Assembly: GCA_004017535.1 (NCBI GenBank)
Contig: SAJS01000006.1
Coordinates: 186,001-250,000, forward strand
From: Mesorhizobium sp.
GTDB lineage: Bacteria; Pseudomonadota; Alphaproteobacteria; Rhizobiales; Rhizobiaceae
DNA length: 64,000 nucleotides
Direction of reading: 5' to 3'
Made by a program: the position numbers and the translations under genes. Position 1 is the first letter of the stretch, and every line of letters starts with the position of its first letter. Below are positions 40,239 to 48,759 of the stretch, piece after piece. The notes beneath the pieces are model-generated. The model saw only the letters and a program-made list of their open reading frames with translations. It was not told where the DNA came from and searched no databases.

Positions 40239-41677
40239 GGTCCGGCTCCGATCGACTGATCGATGCGCACCGGAAACAGTGGCTCGCAGGTCGCGACGCC
40301 CTCCGTCAGCGCCGGGCGCCGCTCCTGCGGCAGTGTCTCGACCGGGCGCTCCGTGCCGACGCGATACAGCGTCGTGCCCACGTTGCCGCGCTCGCCGGCC
40401 CGGTAGGCGCCGTTGCGCTTGGCCGCCGCAGTCTGCACGCGGTTCTGGATATAGCCCTGCTGCAGGCTGGCGAGCACGCCGCCCTCGGCCTCGATGCGCT
40501 GGAATTCTTCCCAGGCAGCAGTGCAGAGATCGTCGGTCAGCGCCTCGACCGCGCCCGAGCCGCTGGCGGGGTCGGCGACTTGGCCGAGATGGCTCTCCTC
40601 GGCCATGATCAGCTGCGCGTTGCGGGCGATGCGGCGGGCAAAGCCCGCCGGCAGCCCATGCGTGATCGTGTGCGGCAGGATCGAGATCGAATCGGCGCCG
40701 CCGGTTGCCGCCGCGAAGGCCGCGATCGCCGTGCGCAATATGTTGGTCTCCGGGTCTGCCGTGGTCATCATGCGGTAGGAGGTCTCGGCATGGATGCTGG
40801 CGGTCGAGGCCGGGATCGAGCAGGCTTCCTGGATGCGCGCCCACAGCTTGCGCAAAGCCCGCACCTTGGCCATCGACAGGAACTGGTCCTGGTCGACGCT
40901 GAGCGCGAAGCCGATATGCGGTGCCGCATAGACCAGCGGCTGGCGCGCCTTCTCGAACATCCTGAGATAGGACACGACGGAGGCCATCATCGTGCCGAGC
41001 TCCTGCGCCTCGGTGGCGCCGGCATTGTGGAACACCCGTCCGTCGGCCTCAAGCAGCACACCCGGCACACCCATCGAGAAGAAATGCGCCAGCGACTGCG
41101 GCATCGATTCCTGCAGCGCCTCGATCGAGGTGCGCAGCCGCCCGGTTCCGGCGAAGATCGCCGCCGGGTCGATGCCGAAGGAGAGGTTTAGCTTGGTCGG
41201 ATCGGAGCGGCGTTTGCTCAGGAAGGCGAGCAGCCAGTCGGCCACGGCGCGGCTCCAGGGATGGGCGTCGATGCGCACCTGCACGCGGTTGAGCGGCACG
41301 CCGTCGAGCACCCGTTCCAACGCTTCCGCGGTGCGCGGCAGGCCGTAGCCGAAGGCATTCGGCGCGCCCTCGAAGACAAGCGACAGGCCGGTGGCGCCTT
41401 GGGCGATGTCTTCCAGGGCTTGCGCGCTGGCCCGGGCGATGTCCGGGTCGTCGACGCGCTGGCTGACGATCCAGGGCGCCGCCGGGTTTGTGCGCGGCAG
41501 CGGATCGGCGGCCGTCGAACGTTGGCTGAGCGGCTCGATGCGGATGCCGTCATCGGTGTGGGAGACGAGTTTTTCCTCGAAGGAACCGCCGGCAAGCGCC
41601 TTCTCCGCCAGCGCCTGCCAACGCTTGGCGTCCGGGTTCGGAAGGTCGACATCCCTGGTCATGGCGCCGGCGCCCAT
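40235..41677 (-). CDS. Methylmalonyl-CoA mutase, small (non-catalytic) subunit
   Basis: This 480-residue protein matches the mutase barrel: [40 protein letters not shown]-type text at [10 protein letters not shown], and [14 protein letters not shown]. It stops at the end of the barrel, with no B12-binding domain or DxHxxG. Propionibacterium small subunits keep a degenerate copy of that domain, at about 620-640 residues. It would form the heterodimer with the overlapping large subunit. The start is either ATG 41677, with AGGAG very close, or ATG 41662. No meaB chaperone is adjacent. Confidence 0.88.
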   Translation of the reverse strand: MGAGAMTRDVDLPNPDAKRWQALAEKALAGGSFEEKLVSHTDDGIRIEPLSQRSTAADPLPRTNPAAPWIVSQRVDDPDIARASAQALEDIAQGATGLSLVFEGAPNAFGYGLPRTAEALERVLDGVPLNRVQVRIDAHPWSRAVADWLLAFLSKRRSDPTKLNLSFGIDPAAIFAGTGRLRTSIEALQESMPQSLAHFFSMGVPGVLLEADGRVFHNAGATEAQELGTMMASVVSYLRMFEKARQPLVYAAPHIGFALSVDQDQFLSMAKVRALRKLWARIQEACSIPASTASIHAETSYRMMTTADPETNILRTAIAAFAAATGGADSISILPHTITHGLPAGFARRIARNAQLIMAEESHLGQVADPASGSGAVEALTDDLCTAAWEEFQRIEAEGGVLASLQQGYIQNRVQTAAAKRNGAYRAGERGNVGTTLYRVGTERPVETLPQERRPALTEGVATCEPLFPVRIDQSIGAGP

Positions 41678-41929
41678 CGCTCCTCGCTTCTCGGCCGCAT
41701 CAGCCGGGTCCAGCCAATCTAAGGTCGGGAACCGGATATCACAATGCGTTATCCGCCCGGGTTCTCCCTCGGCCAGCCAATCGATTGCCAAACATGCGCA
41801 AAATCCGCAAGCGCCAAAGGTCAAATTTGAAGCCGCTCCCAAATCGATACTGGCCATTGCCGCATGCGACGCGCGTTACTATACCTCCGGGTGAGGCCCT
41901 TTGAGCGGAACAGATTGCGGAGACCGGAC

Positions 41930-43453
41930 ATGGTTGACGAGACCAGCATCTTCATCGGCGCCAGCCGCAAGCCCGACGATTCTTATCAGCGCGCCGAAGA
42001 GCTTTTGCTGCGCTACGGCAACCGCCACGGTCTCGTCACAGGCGCCACCGGCACCGGCAAGACGGTCAGCCTGCAGATACTGGCCGAGGGCTTTTCGAAT
42101 GCCGGCGTGCCTGTCTTCTGCGCCGACATCAAGGGCGACCTTTCCGGCATATCCATGATGGGCGAGGCCAAGGATTTCCTGGTCAAGCGCGCCGAACAGG
42201 TGAAGCTCGATCCCTACCAGTTCCAGGAATTTCCGGTCATCTTCTGGGACTTGTTCGGCGAGCAGGGCCATCCGATCCGCGCCACCATCTCCGAGATGGG
42301 GCCGTTGCTGCTTTCGCGGCTGATGAACCTCACCGAGCCGCAGGAAGGTGTCATGAACATCGCCTTCCGCATCGCCGACGAGGAAGGCCTGCTGCTGCTC
42401 GATCTGAAGGACCTGCAGGCGCTGCTCGCCAACATCGCCGAGCGCGCCGACGAGCTCAGCGCGCGCTACGGCAATGTCACCAAGCCTTCCGTGGGCGCCA
42501 TCCAGCGCACGCTCCTCGTGCTGGAACAGCAGGGCGCTGCGAACTTCTTCGGCGAGCCGGCGCTGCGCATCGCCGACATCATGCGCACCACGCGCGATGG
42601 CCGCGGCGCGATCAGCGTGCTCGCCGCCGACAAGCTGATGATGAATCCCAGGCTCTACGCCACTTTCCTGCTCTGGCTGATGTCGGAGCTGTTCGAGGAA
42701 CTGCCTGAGGTCGGCGATCTCGACCAGCCGAAGCTGGTCTTCTTCTTCGACGAGGCGCATCTTCTGTTCGAGGACGCGCCGAAGGTGCTCATCGACCGTG
42801 TCGAGCAGGTGGTGCGTCTGATCCGCTCCAAGGGTGTCGGCGTCTATTTCGTCACCCAGAACCCGCTCGATATACCGGAGAAGGTGCTGGCCCAGCTCGG
42901 CAACCGCGTCCAGCACGCGCTGCGCGCCTATACGCCGCGCGAGCAGCAGGCGGTGCGCACCGCGGCCGAGACCTTCCGGCCCAATCCCGACTTCGATTGC
43001 GCCACCGCCATCACCCAGCTTGCCACCGGCGAGGCGCTGGTCTCGATGCTGGAGGACAAGGGCGTGCCGGCCATGGTCCAGCGCACGCTGATCCGGCCGC
43101 CGTCCTCGCGGCTCGGCCCGATCACGCCAGACGAGCGTCGCAAGATCATCGCCGAGAGCCCGGTCGCCGGCCAGTACGACCAGGTCGTCGATCGTGAATC
43201 GGCCTTCGAGATCCTGCAGAAGAAGACCAAGGAGGCGCAGGACGCCGAGGCGCAGGCACAGCAGCAGAAGAGCGGCGGCTCGCGCTGGACCATTCCCGGC
43301 TTCGACGATGTTTTGGGAACAGGCAACCGGCGGTCTTCCAACCGCCAGACGGTGGCCGAAGCCGCCATCAAGTCGGTGGTGCGCTCGGTCGGCTCCTCCG
43401 TCGGCCGCGCCATCGTGCGCGGCATCTTAGGCAGCCTGGCGCGCGGGCGGTGA
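41930..43453 (+). CDS. HerA/FtsK-like ATPase of the DUF853 family
   Basis: This 507-residue protein has Walker A GATGTGKT at about residues 38-45, Walker B LVFFFDEAHLLFED, and an arginine-finger-like region RVEQVVRLIRSKGVGVYFVTQNP. The C-terminus is basic and low-complexity (NRRSSNRQT...RSVGSSVGRAIVRGI). It is the YjgR/DUF853 group of HerA-related hexameric ATPases. Its cellular job is not established; DNA translocation is inferred. ATG 41930 begins the conserved MVDETSIFIGAS-type N-terminus. It is divergent from the mutase operon. Confidence 0.87.
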   Translation: MVDETSIFIGASRKPDDSYQRAEELLLRYGNRHGLVTGATGTGKTVSLQILAEGFSNAGVPVFCADIKGDLSGISMMGEAKDFLVKRAEQVKLDPYQFQEFPVIFWDLFGEQGHPIRATISEMGPLLLSRLMNLTEPQEGVMNIAFRIADEEGLLLLDLKDLQALLANIAERADELSARYGNVTKPSVGAIQRTLLVLEQQGAANFFGEPALRIADIMRTTRDGRGAISVLAADKLMMNPRLYATFLLWLMSELFEELPEVGDLDQPKLVFFFDEAHLLFEDAPKVLIDRVEQVVRLIRSKGVGVYFVTQNPLDIPEKVLAQLGNRVQHALRAYTPREQQAVRTAAETFRPNPDFDCATAITQLATGEALVSMLEDKGVPAMVQRTLIRPPSSRLGPITPDERRKIIAESPVAGQYDQVVDRESAFEILQKKTKEAQDAEAQAQQQKSGGSRWTIPGFDDVLGTGNRRSSNRQTVAEAAIKSVVRSVGSSVGRAIVRGILGSLARGR

Positions 43454-43570
43454 AGCCTTCAAGGCGCCTCTTGGGCGGCGCCGATCAGCTTCAGAACCGT
43501 GAGCAACTCGGCGCTTGCCAGCGCAAGAGCGGAAACACCCAAGTTGCCGGCAAGCGTGGTGGACCGGATT

Positions 43571-44194
43571 TCACACCGGAATGAGCGGCGCGACCTCGCG
43601 GTCGGACGGCCGCTCGCTCTCCGCCAGGCCCGCAAGCACGCCGGCTCGATCGGCGGCGTTGCGGTTCTGGCTCATCTTGCGCTTGCCTTCGAGCTTCGTG
43701 ATCGGCATGCGCACGCCGACAATGCCCTTCAACTGCGACTGGATGAAATCCGCCGGCGCGTCCGATACAGCCCAGGGGGCGGCGCGCTCGCCTTCATGCA
43801 GGTTGGTCAGGCGGGTCACCACCTCGAGCAGCCGGTCGGCGTCCTCGAAGAATTCGACCGGCCCATGGGCGTGCACGGCGACATAGTTCCAGGTCGGCAC
43901 CACCTTCCCGGTCTCCTGCTTGGTCTGATACCAGGCTGGCGTCACATAGGCGTCCGGGCCCATGAAGATCGCCAGGCCGTCGCCCAGGGGTGGCACGCGC
44001 CAGTGCGGGTTTGCCTTCGCGACATGGCCGTAGATGACGCCATGCTCCCCCTCGCTTTCGTCGAGCAAAAGCGGCAGCGGCGTCGCCAGCGGTCCTTCCG
44101 CCGTGGCGGTGACCAGCGTCGCGAGCCTCGCCGCGCGGATCGTGGCCTTGAGGCTCTCCTTGTCGTCGTCACGGAAGGCGGGCGGTGTATACAT
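43571..44194 (-). CDS. FMN-binding PaiB-like protein
   Basis: This 207-residue protein of the FMN-binding split-barrel group starts MYTPPAFRDDD, as PaiB proteins do. It contains TLVTATAEGPLATPLPLLLD, GHVAKANPHW and PTWNYVAVHAHGPVEF. In Bacillus PaiB is described as a transcriptional regulator of sporulation and protease genes. In alphaproteobacteria the role is unknown and a flavin or haem-related activity is just as possible. AAGGAG precedes ATG 44194. Confidence 0.9.
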   Translation of the reverse strand: MYTPPAFRDDDKESLKATIRAARLATLVTATAEGPLATPLPLLLDESEGEHGVIYGHVAKANPHWRVPPLGDGLAIFMGPDAYVTPAWYQTKQETGKVVPTWNYVAVHAHGPVEFFEDADRLLEVVTRLTNLHEGERAAPWAVSDAPADFIQSQLKGIVGVRMPITKLEGKRKMSQNRNAADRAGVLAGLAESERPSDREVAPLIPV

Positions 44195-44410
44195 GGCTAA
44201 ACTCCTTGCGGCATAAGATGCCTGAAGTCCGGCCTGCTTAGAACATCCTGTCGCGGAAGTTTCGTGTGGTCCAGTTTGAACAGGACGGCGTTCGCGCGCC
44301 GGATCATCCCGGTGATCAAGGAGCAGAATCATTTCCGTGACATCAGCGCAAACGCTGGAGATTGGTCGAGGCCGTCCCAACCTTGTCATTCTATGGCGGA
44401 GCAAGACAGC

Positions 44411-44443
44411 TAGGGCAGCTCAGCAAAATGCTGAGCAGCCCTA
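44411..44443. terminator. Strong hairpin downstream of the L,D-transpeptidase gene
   Basis: TAGGGC-A-GCTCAGCA (44411-44425) pairs with TGCTGAGC-A-GCCCTA (44429-44443), with one A:A mismatch and a 3-base loop. It lies 15 bases past the minus-strand stop. No clear T-run follows, so termination versus mRNA protection cannot be decided. Confidence 0.6.
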
Positions 44444-44457
44444 ACCTATCGGGGTCG

Positions 44458-45285
44458 TTAGAAAATCTCGTTGGTGAGCCGCTTCACCGGACCGAGCAGG
44501 ATCGAGCCGGTCGGCACGCCGTTGTCGATCGGGATCGCCTGGCGATTCGGCATGTCCTCTTCCGGCGCGCCGATATTGGCGGTCACGATGACCGGCGTCT
44601 TCGTGGGCACGCGGTCGTAAAGGTCGATGATGTCCTGGTTGATCAGGCGCACGCAGCCCGACGACACCGACTTGCCGATCGACCACCATTCGGGCGATCC
44701 GTGCAGGCGGTAGAGCGTGTCCTGGTTGCCCTGGAAGAGGTAAAGCGCACGCGCCCCGAGCGGGTTCTTCAGGCCGCCCGGCATGCCGCCATTCTTGGCG
44801 CTGTATTGCGTCAGTTCCGGCTGGCGCGCGACCATCTCGTCCGGCGGCGTCCATTTCGGCCATTTCTGCTTCCACTGCACGACCGCGTCGCCCGACCATT
44901 CGAAGCCGGCGCGGCCGAGCCCGACGCCGTAGCGGATCGCCTGGCCGCCCTCACGCACCAGATAGAGGAAATGCCCGGTGGTATCGACAACGATGGTGCC
45001 CGGGCGCTGCCCGGTCGGATCGGGAACGATCTGGCGAAGGAATCTATGATCGATCTTATTCACCGGAATGGCCGGCAGGTCGAAGCCATTGTCCGACATC
45101 GCGCCATACATCGTCTCATAGTCGCCAAGCGGCGGCTCGACAGAGGCCTGAGGCGGCGGCATCTGGATGGGTGCTGGGCCTTGATCGCTGGTCGTGGTGC
45201 AGGCGGATAGGGCAGCCGAAGCAGCGCCGAGGGCTGTGAAATTGAGGAAGCCGCGGCGGCTGATGCGGAAGGAAGCGTCTGACAT
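44458..45285 (-). CDS. L,D-transpeptidase (YkuD domain), Tat/lipoprotein signal
   Basis: This 275-residue envelope enzyme forms 3-3 peptidoglycan cross-links or attaches proteins to peptidoglycan. The YkuD catalytic motif is complete: LHGSPEWWSIGKSVSSGCVR with Cys211. The N-terminus combines a twin-arginine motif (ISRRGFLNF) with a lipobox-like LSAC, suggesting a Tat-exported lipoprotein. The family is expanded in Rhizobiales, which grow from the pole with L,D-cross-links. No pair of operon partners is adjacent; the convergent PaiB-like gene is separate. Confidence 0.9.
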   Translation of the reverse strand: MSDASFRISRRGFLNFTALGAASAALSACTTTSDQGPAPIQMPPPQASVEPPLGDYETMYGAMSDNGFDLPAIPVNKIDHRFLRQIVPDPTGQRPGTIVVDTTGHFLYLVREGGQAIRYGVGLGRAGFEWSGDAVVQWKQKWPKWTPPDEMVARQPELTQYSAKNGGMPGGLKNPLGARALYLFQGNQDTLYRLHGSPEWWSIGKSVSSGCVRLINQDIIDLYDRVPTKTPVIVTANIGAPEEDMPNRQAIPIDNGVPTGSILLGPVKRLTNEIF

Positions 45286-45423
45286 GGTTGCCTTTTCTAG
45301 GTCTCAATTCGCAAGAAAGCATGAATGCGAGGGTCCGTCGCCGGCGCCATCCATAACAGTCGGGGCGATAGGCGGTTCCAATTCTGGCCTGAGGGTGGAC
45401 AGAAAAAGGCGAAGCTGTGACCA

Positions 45424-45456
45424 CGCCACAGCTGTTGCGCTGCAGCAACAGCGGCG
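45424..45456. other. Intergenic hairpin upstream of the composite repeat
   Basis: CGCC-ACA-GCTGTTGC (45424-45438) pairs with GCAACAGC-GGCG (45445-45456) around GCTGCA. It directly precedes the two-hairpin repeat. Nothing else supports a gene in this 272-base gap (45286-45557). Confidence 0.4.
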
Positions 45457-45458
45457 TC

Positions 45459-45555
45459 AGGGCGGTTCGCCACTTCACGGAAACGCCGAACCGCCCTTTC
45501 TTTTGTTTTGACGCAATTCCGGACGGAAAACCGCTTCACACTTTTCCTGGAATTG
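45459..45555 (+). repeat. Composite two-hairpin intergenic repeat, copy A
   Basis: Module 1 is AGGGCGGTTCG (45459-45469) paired with CGAACCGCCCT (45486-45496) around a loop containing TTCACGG. A T-rich linker (TTCTTTTGTTTTGAC) follows. Module 2 is GCAATTCC...GGAATTGC (45512-45555), enclosing GGACGGAAAACCGCTTCACAC. Copies B (47261-47349) and C (48187-48274, inverted) share the order loop-linker-module 2. Confidence 0.75.
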
Positions 45556-45557
45556 CA

Positions 45558-46220
45558 TCAGACACCTGCCAGCAGCCCGTCGAGCGACGGCAGGATCAGC
45601 CCTGGCGGAAAGTCGCGGTATTCATCCGGCTGGTTGGTCCGGTTGATCCAGACAGTACGGAAACCGAACTTCGTAGCGCCCGCTATGTCCCAGCGGTTCG
45701 ACGACTGGAACGACACCGCTCCCGGATAGAGCCGCCAGTTGGTGACCACCATGTCGTAGACTGACGGGTCGGTCTTGAAGCGTTTGACCTGGTCGACCGA
45801 AAAAACGTTGTCAAGGATCTGGTCGAGCGCGGCGGATTTGACCGCGGCGTCGAGCATTTCCGGCGAACCATTGGAGAGGATTGCAAGCTTCGCGCCGGAC
45901 GCCTTGAGCGCCTTCAGCACGGCCGGCACTTCCGGATAGCAGTCGAGCCGCCAATAGGCTTCGAGCAGCTTCGTCCGCAGCGCCGGATCGGCCGAGGGGA
46001 CCTTGCGCAGCGCAAAATCCAGTGCCTGCTCGGTCAGTTGCCAGAAGTCGGCGTAAGACCCCATCAGCGTCCTGACCCAGGAATATTCGAGTTGCTTGGC
46101 GCGCCAGATGTCCGACAGCAACTGACCGTCCGGCCCGATCTCGCCGGCATGGCGGCGCACGGCGGCGTGCACGTCGAACAACGTGCCATACGCGTCGAAG
46201 ACATAGGCCGCATGATGCAT
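45558..46220 (-). CDS. (S)-2-haloacid dehalogenase-like HAD hydrolase (type II)
   Basis: This 220-residue HAD-superfamily protein has the nucleophile Asp9 in FDAYGTLFDVH, motif II in LAILSNGSPEML, the conserved Lys in KRFKTDPSVYD and the type II ending SSNRWDIAGATKFG. The S-S-N-x-W-D motif is specific to L-2-haloacid dehalogenases. It would hydrolyse short 2-haloalkanoates to 2-hydroxyacids, though the natural substrate is uncertain. I prefer ATG 46220 over the upstream 46241. The gene ends two bases from copy A of the composite repeat. Confidence 0.9.
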   Translation of the reverse strand: MHHAAYVFDAYGTLFDVHAAVRRHAGEIGPDGQLLSDIWRAKQLEYSWVRTLMGSYADFWQLTEQALDFALRKVPSADPALRTKLLEAYWRLDCYPEVPAVLKALKASGAKLAILSNGSPEMLDAAVKSAALDQILDNVFSVDQVKRFKTDPSVYDMVVTNWRLYPGAVSFQSSNRWDIAGATKFGFRTVWINRTNQPDEYRDFPPGLILPSLDGLLAGV

Positions 46221-46370
46221 GCTTGAGTTTTGCGGCGACAAGGCACGCCATGCAAGCGGTGATTGCGCCTAACTATCGCTGGCCTCAACGATTTTCGCCC
46301 ATGTCGGTTGACGCCGGCCGCCAAAGCATCGTCCTATGCCGGCCTGAAGTCATCAATCTGGACGGCACAC

Positions 46371-47249
46371 ATGACACTGGCGACGGCGGCGCAAACCGCG
46401 ACATGGACCTATGTGGACGGCGACTGGTACGAGGGCAACGTTGCCATTCTCGGACCGCGCAGCCACGCCATGTGGCTCGGCACCAGCGTCTTCGACGGCG
46501 GCCGCTGGTTCGAGGGCGTGGCGCCCGACCTCGAGCTTCACGCCGCCCGCGTCAACGCATCGGCGACGGCGCTCGGCCTGAAGCCGTCGATGACGACGGA
46601 AGAGATCGTCGGCCTGACCTGGGATGGCCTGAAGAAATTCGACGGCAAGACGGCGGTCTACATCAGGCCGATGTATTGGGCCGAGCATGGCGGCTATATG
46701 GGCGTGCCGGCCGATCCGGCGTCGACCCGCTTCTGCCTCTGCCTTTACGAGGCGCCGATGATTCCGCCCTCCGGCTTCTCGGTCACGGTGTCGCCGTTCC
46801 GCCGCCCGACCATCGAGACCATGCCCACCAACGCCAAGGCCGGCTGCCTCTATCCCAACAACGGCCGCGCCATCCTGGAAGCCAAGAACCGCGGCTTCGA
46901 CAATGCGCTCGTGCTCGACATGCTGGGCAATGTCGCCGAGACCGGCACCTCCAACATCTTCCTGGTCAAGGACGGCCATGTGATGACGCCGGCGCCGAAC
47001 GGCACGTTCCTGTCGGGCATCACCCGCTCGCGCACCATTAACCTGCTCGGCGACTACGGCTTCAGGACCATCGAGAAGACGCTGTCGGTTCGCGATTTCC
47101 TGGACGCCGACGAGATCTTCTCGACCGGCAACCACTCCAAGGTCGTGCCGGTCACCCGCATCGAGAACCGCGACCTGCAGCCCGGGCCCGTGGCCAAGAA
47201 GGCGCGCGAGCTCTATTGGGAATGGGCGCATTCGGCGTCCGCAGCCTGA
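46371..47249 (+). CDS. Branched-chain amino acid aminotransferase (class IV PLP)
   Basis: This 292-residue fold-type IV aminotransferase shows a GTSVFDGGRWFEG N-terminal block, a Lys in PTNAKAGCLYPNN as the PLP residue candidate, and the signature ETGTSNIFLVKDG. It also has TRSRTINLLGDYG. It should move amino groups between leucine, isoleucine or valine and 2-oxoglutarate, but class IV members also include D-amino acid and aminodeoxychorismate enzymes. ATG 46371 gives the family-like start. The longer frame from 46263 has no support. Confidence 0.85.
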   Translation: MTLATAAQTATWTYVDGDWYEGNVAILGPRSHAMWLGTSVFDGGRWFEGVAPDLELHAARVNASATALGLKPSMTTEEIVGLTWDGLKKFDGKTAVYIRPMYWAEHGGYMGVPADPASTRFCLCLYEAPMIPPSGFSVTVSPFRRPTIETMPTNAKAGCLYPNNGRAILEAKNRGFDNALVLDMLGNVAETGTSNIFLVKDGHVMTPAPNGTFLSGITRSRTINLLGDYGFRTIEKTLSVRDFLDADEIFSTGNHSKVVPVTRIENRDLQPGPVAKKARELYWEWAHSASAA

Positions 47250-47260
47250 GCCGCCGGAGT

Positions 47261-47349
47261 TTCATTGTTTCACGGAACGGCGACTCGCTCTTTCTCCTGT
47301 TTGGCGCAATTCCGGACCGAAAACCCTTTCACACTTTTTGGCGAATTGC
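47261..47349 (+). repeat. Composite two-hairpin intergenic repeat, copy B
   Basis: It has the same order as copy A: a decayed module 1 (GAGT...TTTCACGG...GACTC), linker CTTTCTCCTGTTTGGC, and module 2 GCAATTCC...GAATTGC (47306-47349). It lies in the 203-base gap between the aminotransferase and sodB and would be in the sodB leader if transcribed through. Confidence 0.65.
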
Positions 47350-47452
47350 TCTAAAGTCTCTCGGCGCTTCATTCCGGAGTTGCCCCAACCCATTCCAGAC
47401 CTATCTAAGTTCGGCAGTTTCACCGGATTTTTTCCTCGAGGGAGTACCATCC

Positions 47453-48055
47453 ATGGCTTTTGAGTTGCCCGCCTTGCCTTACGACTACGAGGCGCTTCAG
47501 CCCTATATGTCGAAGGAGACGCTGGAGTATCACCACGACAAGCACCACAAGGCCTATGTCGACAACGGCAACAAGCTGGCCGCCGAGGCCGGCCTTGGCG
47601 ACCTGTCGGTCGAAGAGGTGGTCAAGCAGTCCTTCGGCAAGAATGCCGGGCTCTTCAACAACGCCGCCCAGCACTACAACCACATCCATTTCTGGAAGTG
47701 GATGAAGAAGGGCGGCGGCGGCAACAAGTTGCCCGGCGCGCTGCAGAAGGCCTTCGACAGCGATCTCGGCGGCTATGACAAGTTCAAGGCGGATTTCATC
47801 GCCGCCGGCACCACCCAGTTCGGCTCCGGCTGGGCCTGGCTTTCGGTCAAGAACGGCAAGCTGGAAATCTCCAAGACCCCGAACGGCGAGAACCCGCTGG
47901 TGCATGGCGGCACGCCGATCCTCGGCGTCGACGTCTGGGAGCACTCCTACTACATCGACTACCGCAACGCGCGGCCGAAATATCTCGAGGCCTTCGTCGA
48001 TAGCCTGATCAACTGGGACCACGTCCTGGAGCGCTACGAGAAGGCCAAGGGCTGA
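47453..48055 (+). CDS. sodB: Superoxide dismutase (Fe type)
   Basis: This 200-residue Fe/Mn superoxide dismutase has metal ligands visible as His in LEYHHDKHHKAYVDN, His in AAQHYNHIHFWKWM, and the Asp and His of GVDVWEHSYYIDYRN. The AAGTTQFGSGWAWL glutamine position (TTQFGSGWAW) favours iron, but cambialistic use cannot be excluded. It has no signal peptide, so it is cytoplasmic. The start ATG 47453 follows GAGGGAG. A strong terminator follows directly. Confidence 0.95.
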   Translation: MAFELPALPYDYEALQPYMSKETLEYHHDKHHKAYVDNGNKLAAEAGLGDLSVEEVVKQSFGKNAGLFNNAAQHYNHIHFWKWMKKGGGGNKLPGALQKAFDSDLGGYDKFKADFIAAGTTQFGSGWAWLSVKNGKLEISKTPNGENPLVHGGTPILGVDVWEHSYYIDYRNARPKYLEAFVDSLINWDHVLERYEKAKG

Positions 48056-48066
48056 TCAATCTTACT

Positions 48067-48100
48067 GAAAAGCCCCGGCATGCCGGGGCTTTTCTTTATC
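48067..48100 (+). terminator. Rho-independent terminator of sodB
   Basis: GAAAAGCCCCGGCA (48067-48080) and TGCCGGGGCTTTTC (48081-48094) form a perfect 14-bp palindrome. TTTCTTTAT overlaps and follows. It starts 11 bases past the sodB stop. It is symmetrical, but no minus-strand gene reads into it. Confidence 0.9.
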
Positions 48101-48186
48101 TGCCAACACAGCAGATTGATCGCGAGCCGGAAAATCGTGACGGCACCGGGGGAATATTTCCATGGTCGGGTCCGTTAACGTCCGGA

Positions 48187-48274
48187 GCAATTCCAGACGA
48201 GGTGTGGAACAGGCTTCCGACCGGAATTGTGTCAACCAGGAGATAGAGCATTTCGCCGTGAAACGGTGAAATGC
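48187..48274 (-). repeat. Composite two-hairpin intergenic repeat, copy C (inverted)
   Basis: On the minus strand it reads GCATTTCACCG...TTTCACGG...CGAAATGC (module 1, 48274-48248), linker CTATCTCCTGGTTGAC, then module 2 (48231-48187). Orientation is opposite to copies A and B. It lies between the sodB terminator and the cytochrome c' gene. Confidence 0.7.
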
Positions 48275-48312
48275 CGGTAGTCGCGAACTTTTTTCACCAC
48301 GGAGCCAATTGA

Positions 48313-48750
48313 ATGAGAAAGCTTGTCCTCGCCATCTCTATGCTCGCCTTTGCCGGCTCGGCCGCCTTTGCCGATCCGATCCAGGAGCGCCAGGCGCTGA
48401 TGAAGGAGCGCGGCAAGCTCGCCGGCCAGTTGTCCAAGGTGGTCAAGGGCGAGGAGGATTTCGACGCGGGCGCGGTGCTGACGACGCTGAAGGCCCTGCA
48501 AGCCAATGCCGAGAAGTTCGATGCCGAAAAGCTTTTCCCGGCCGGCTCCGACCAGGGCGACACCACGGCAGCACCCAAGATCTGGGAAGACATGGCCGGC
48601 TTCAAGGCCGCCGAGGACAAGTTCCTGGCCAACACCAAGGAAGCGGTCGCCTCGCCGCCGGGCGATGTCGATGGTCTGAAGGCGCAGCTCAACACGCTGG
48701 GCGGCGATTGCGGCGCCTGCCATCAGAGCTACAGGATCAAGAAGGGCTGA
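48313..48750 (+). CDS. Cytochrome c'-type (c556-like) periplasmic cytochrome
   Basis: This 145-residue protein has an Sec signal peptide (MRKLVLAISMLAFAGSAAFA) and one C-terminal haem site CGACH (residues 133-137). That is the four-helix cytochrome c'/c556 layout. The mature chain begins DPIQERQALMKERGKLAGQL. Such proteins bind NO or shuttle electrons in the periplasm; which applies here is unknown. The diheme cytochrome gene starts 9 bases later, so the two are likely one operon and may be redox partners. Confidence 0.9.
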   Translation: MRKLVLAISMLAFAGSAAFADPIQERQALMKERGKLAGQLSKVVKGEEDFDAGAVLTTLKALQANAEKFDAEKLFPAGSDQGDTTAAPKIWEDMAGFKAAEDKFLANTKEAVASPPGDVDGLKAQLNTLGGDCGACHQSYRIKKG

Positions 48751-48759
48751 TCGCCTGAT

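Noticed and set aside
38115-40844. A 909-residue version of the mutase large subunit starting inside the small-subunit gene.
   Set aside because: The first ~200 residues are an out-of-frame reading of the small-subunit gene. The family N-terminus begins at ATG 40238, which overlaps the small-subunit stop as in coupled genes.
45424-45508. A possible small RNA on the plus strand: a hairpin, then a second hairpin followed by TTCTTTTGTTTT like a terminator.
   Set aside because: The second hairpin and the T-rich stretch recur in the composite repeat (copies B and C), so the T-run is the element's linker. No promoter is evident. Northern or RNA-seq data could revive it.
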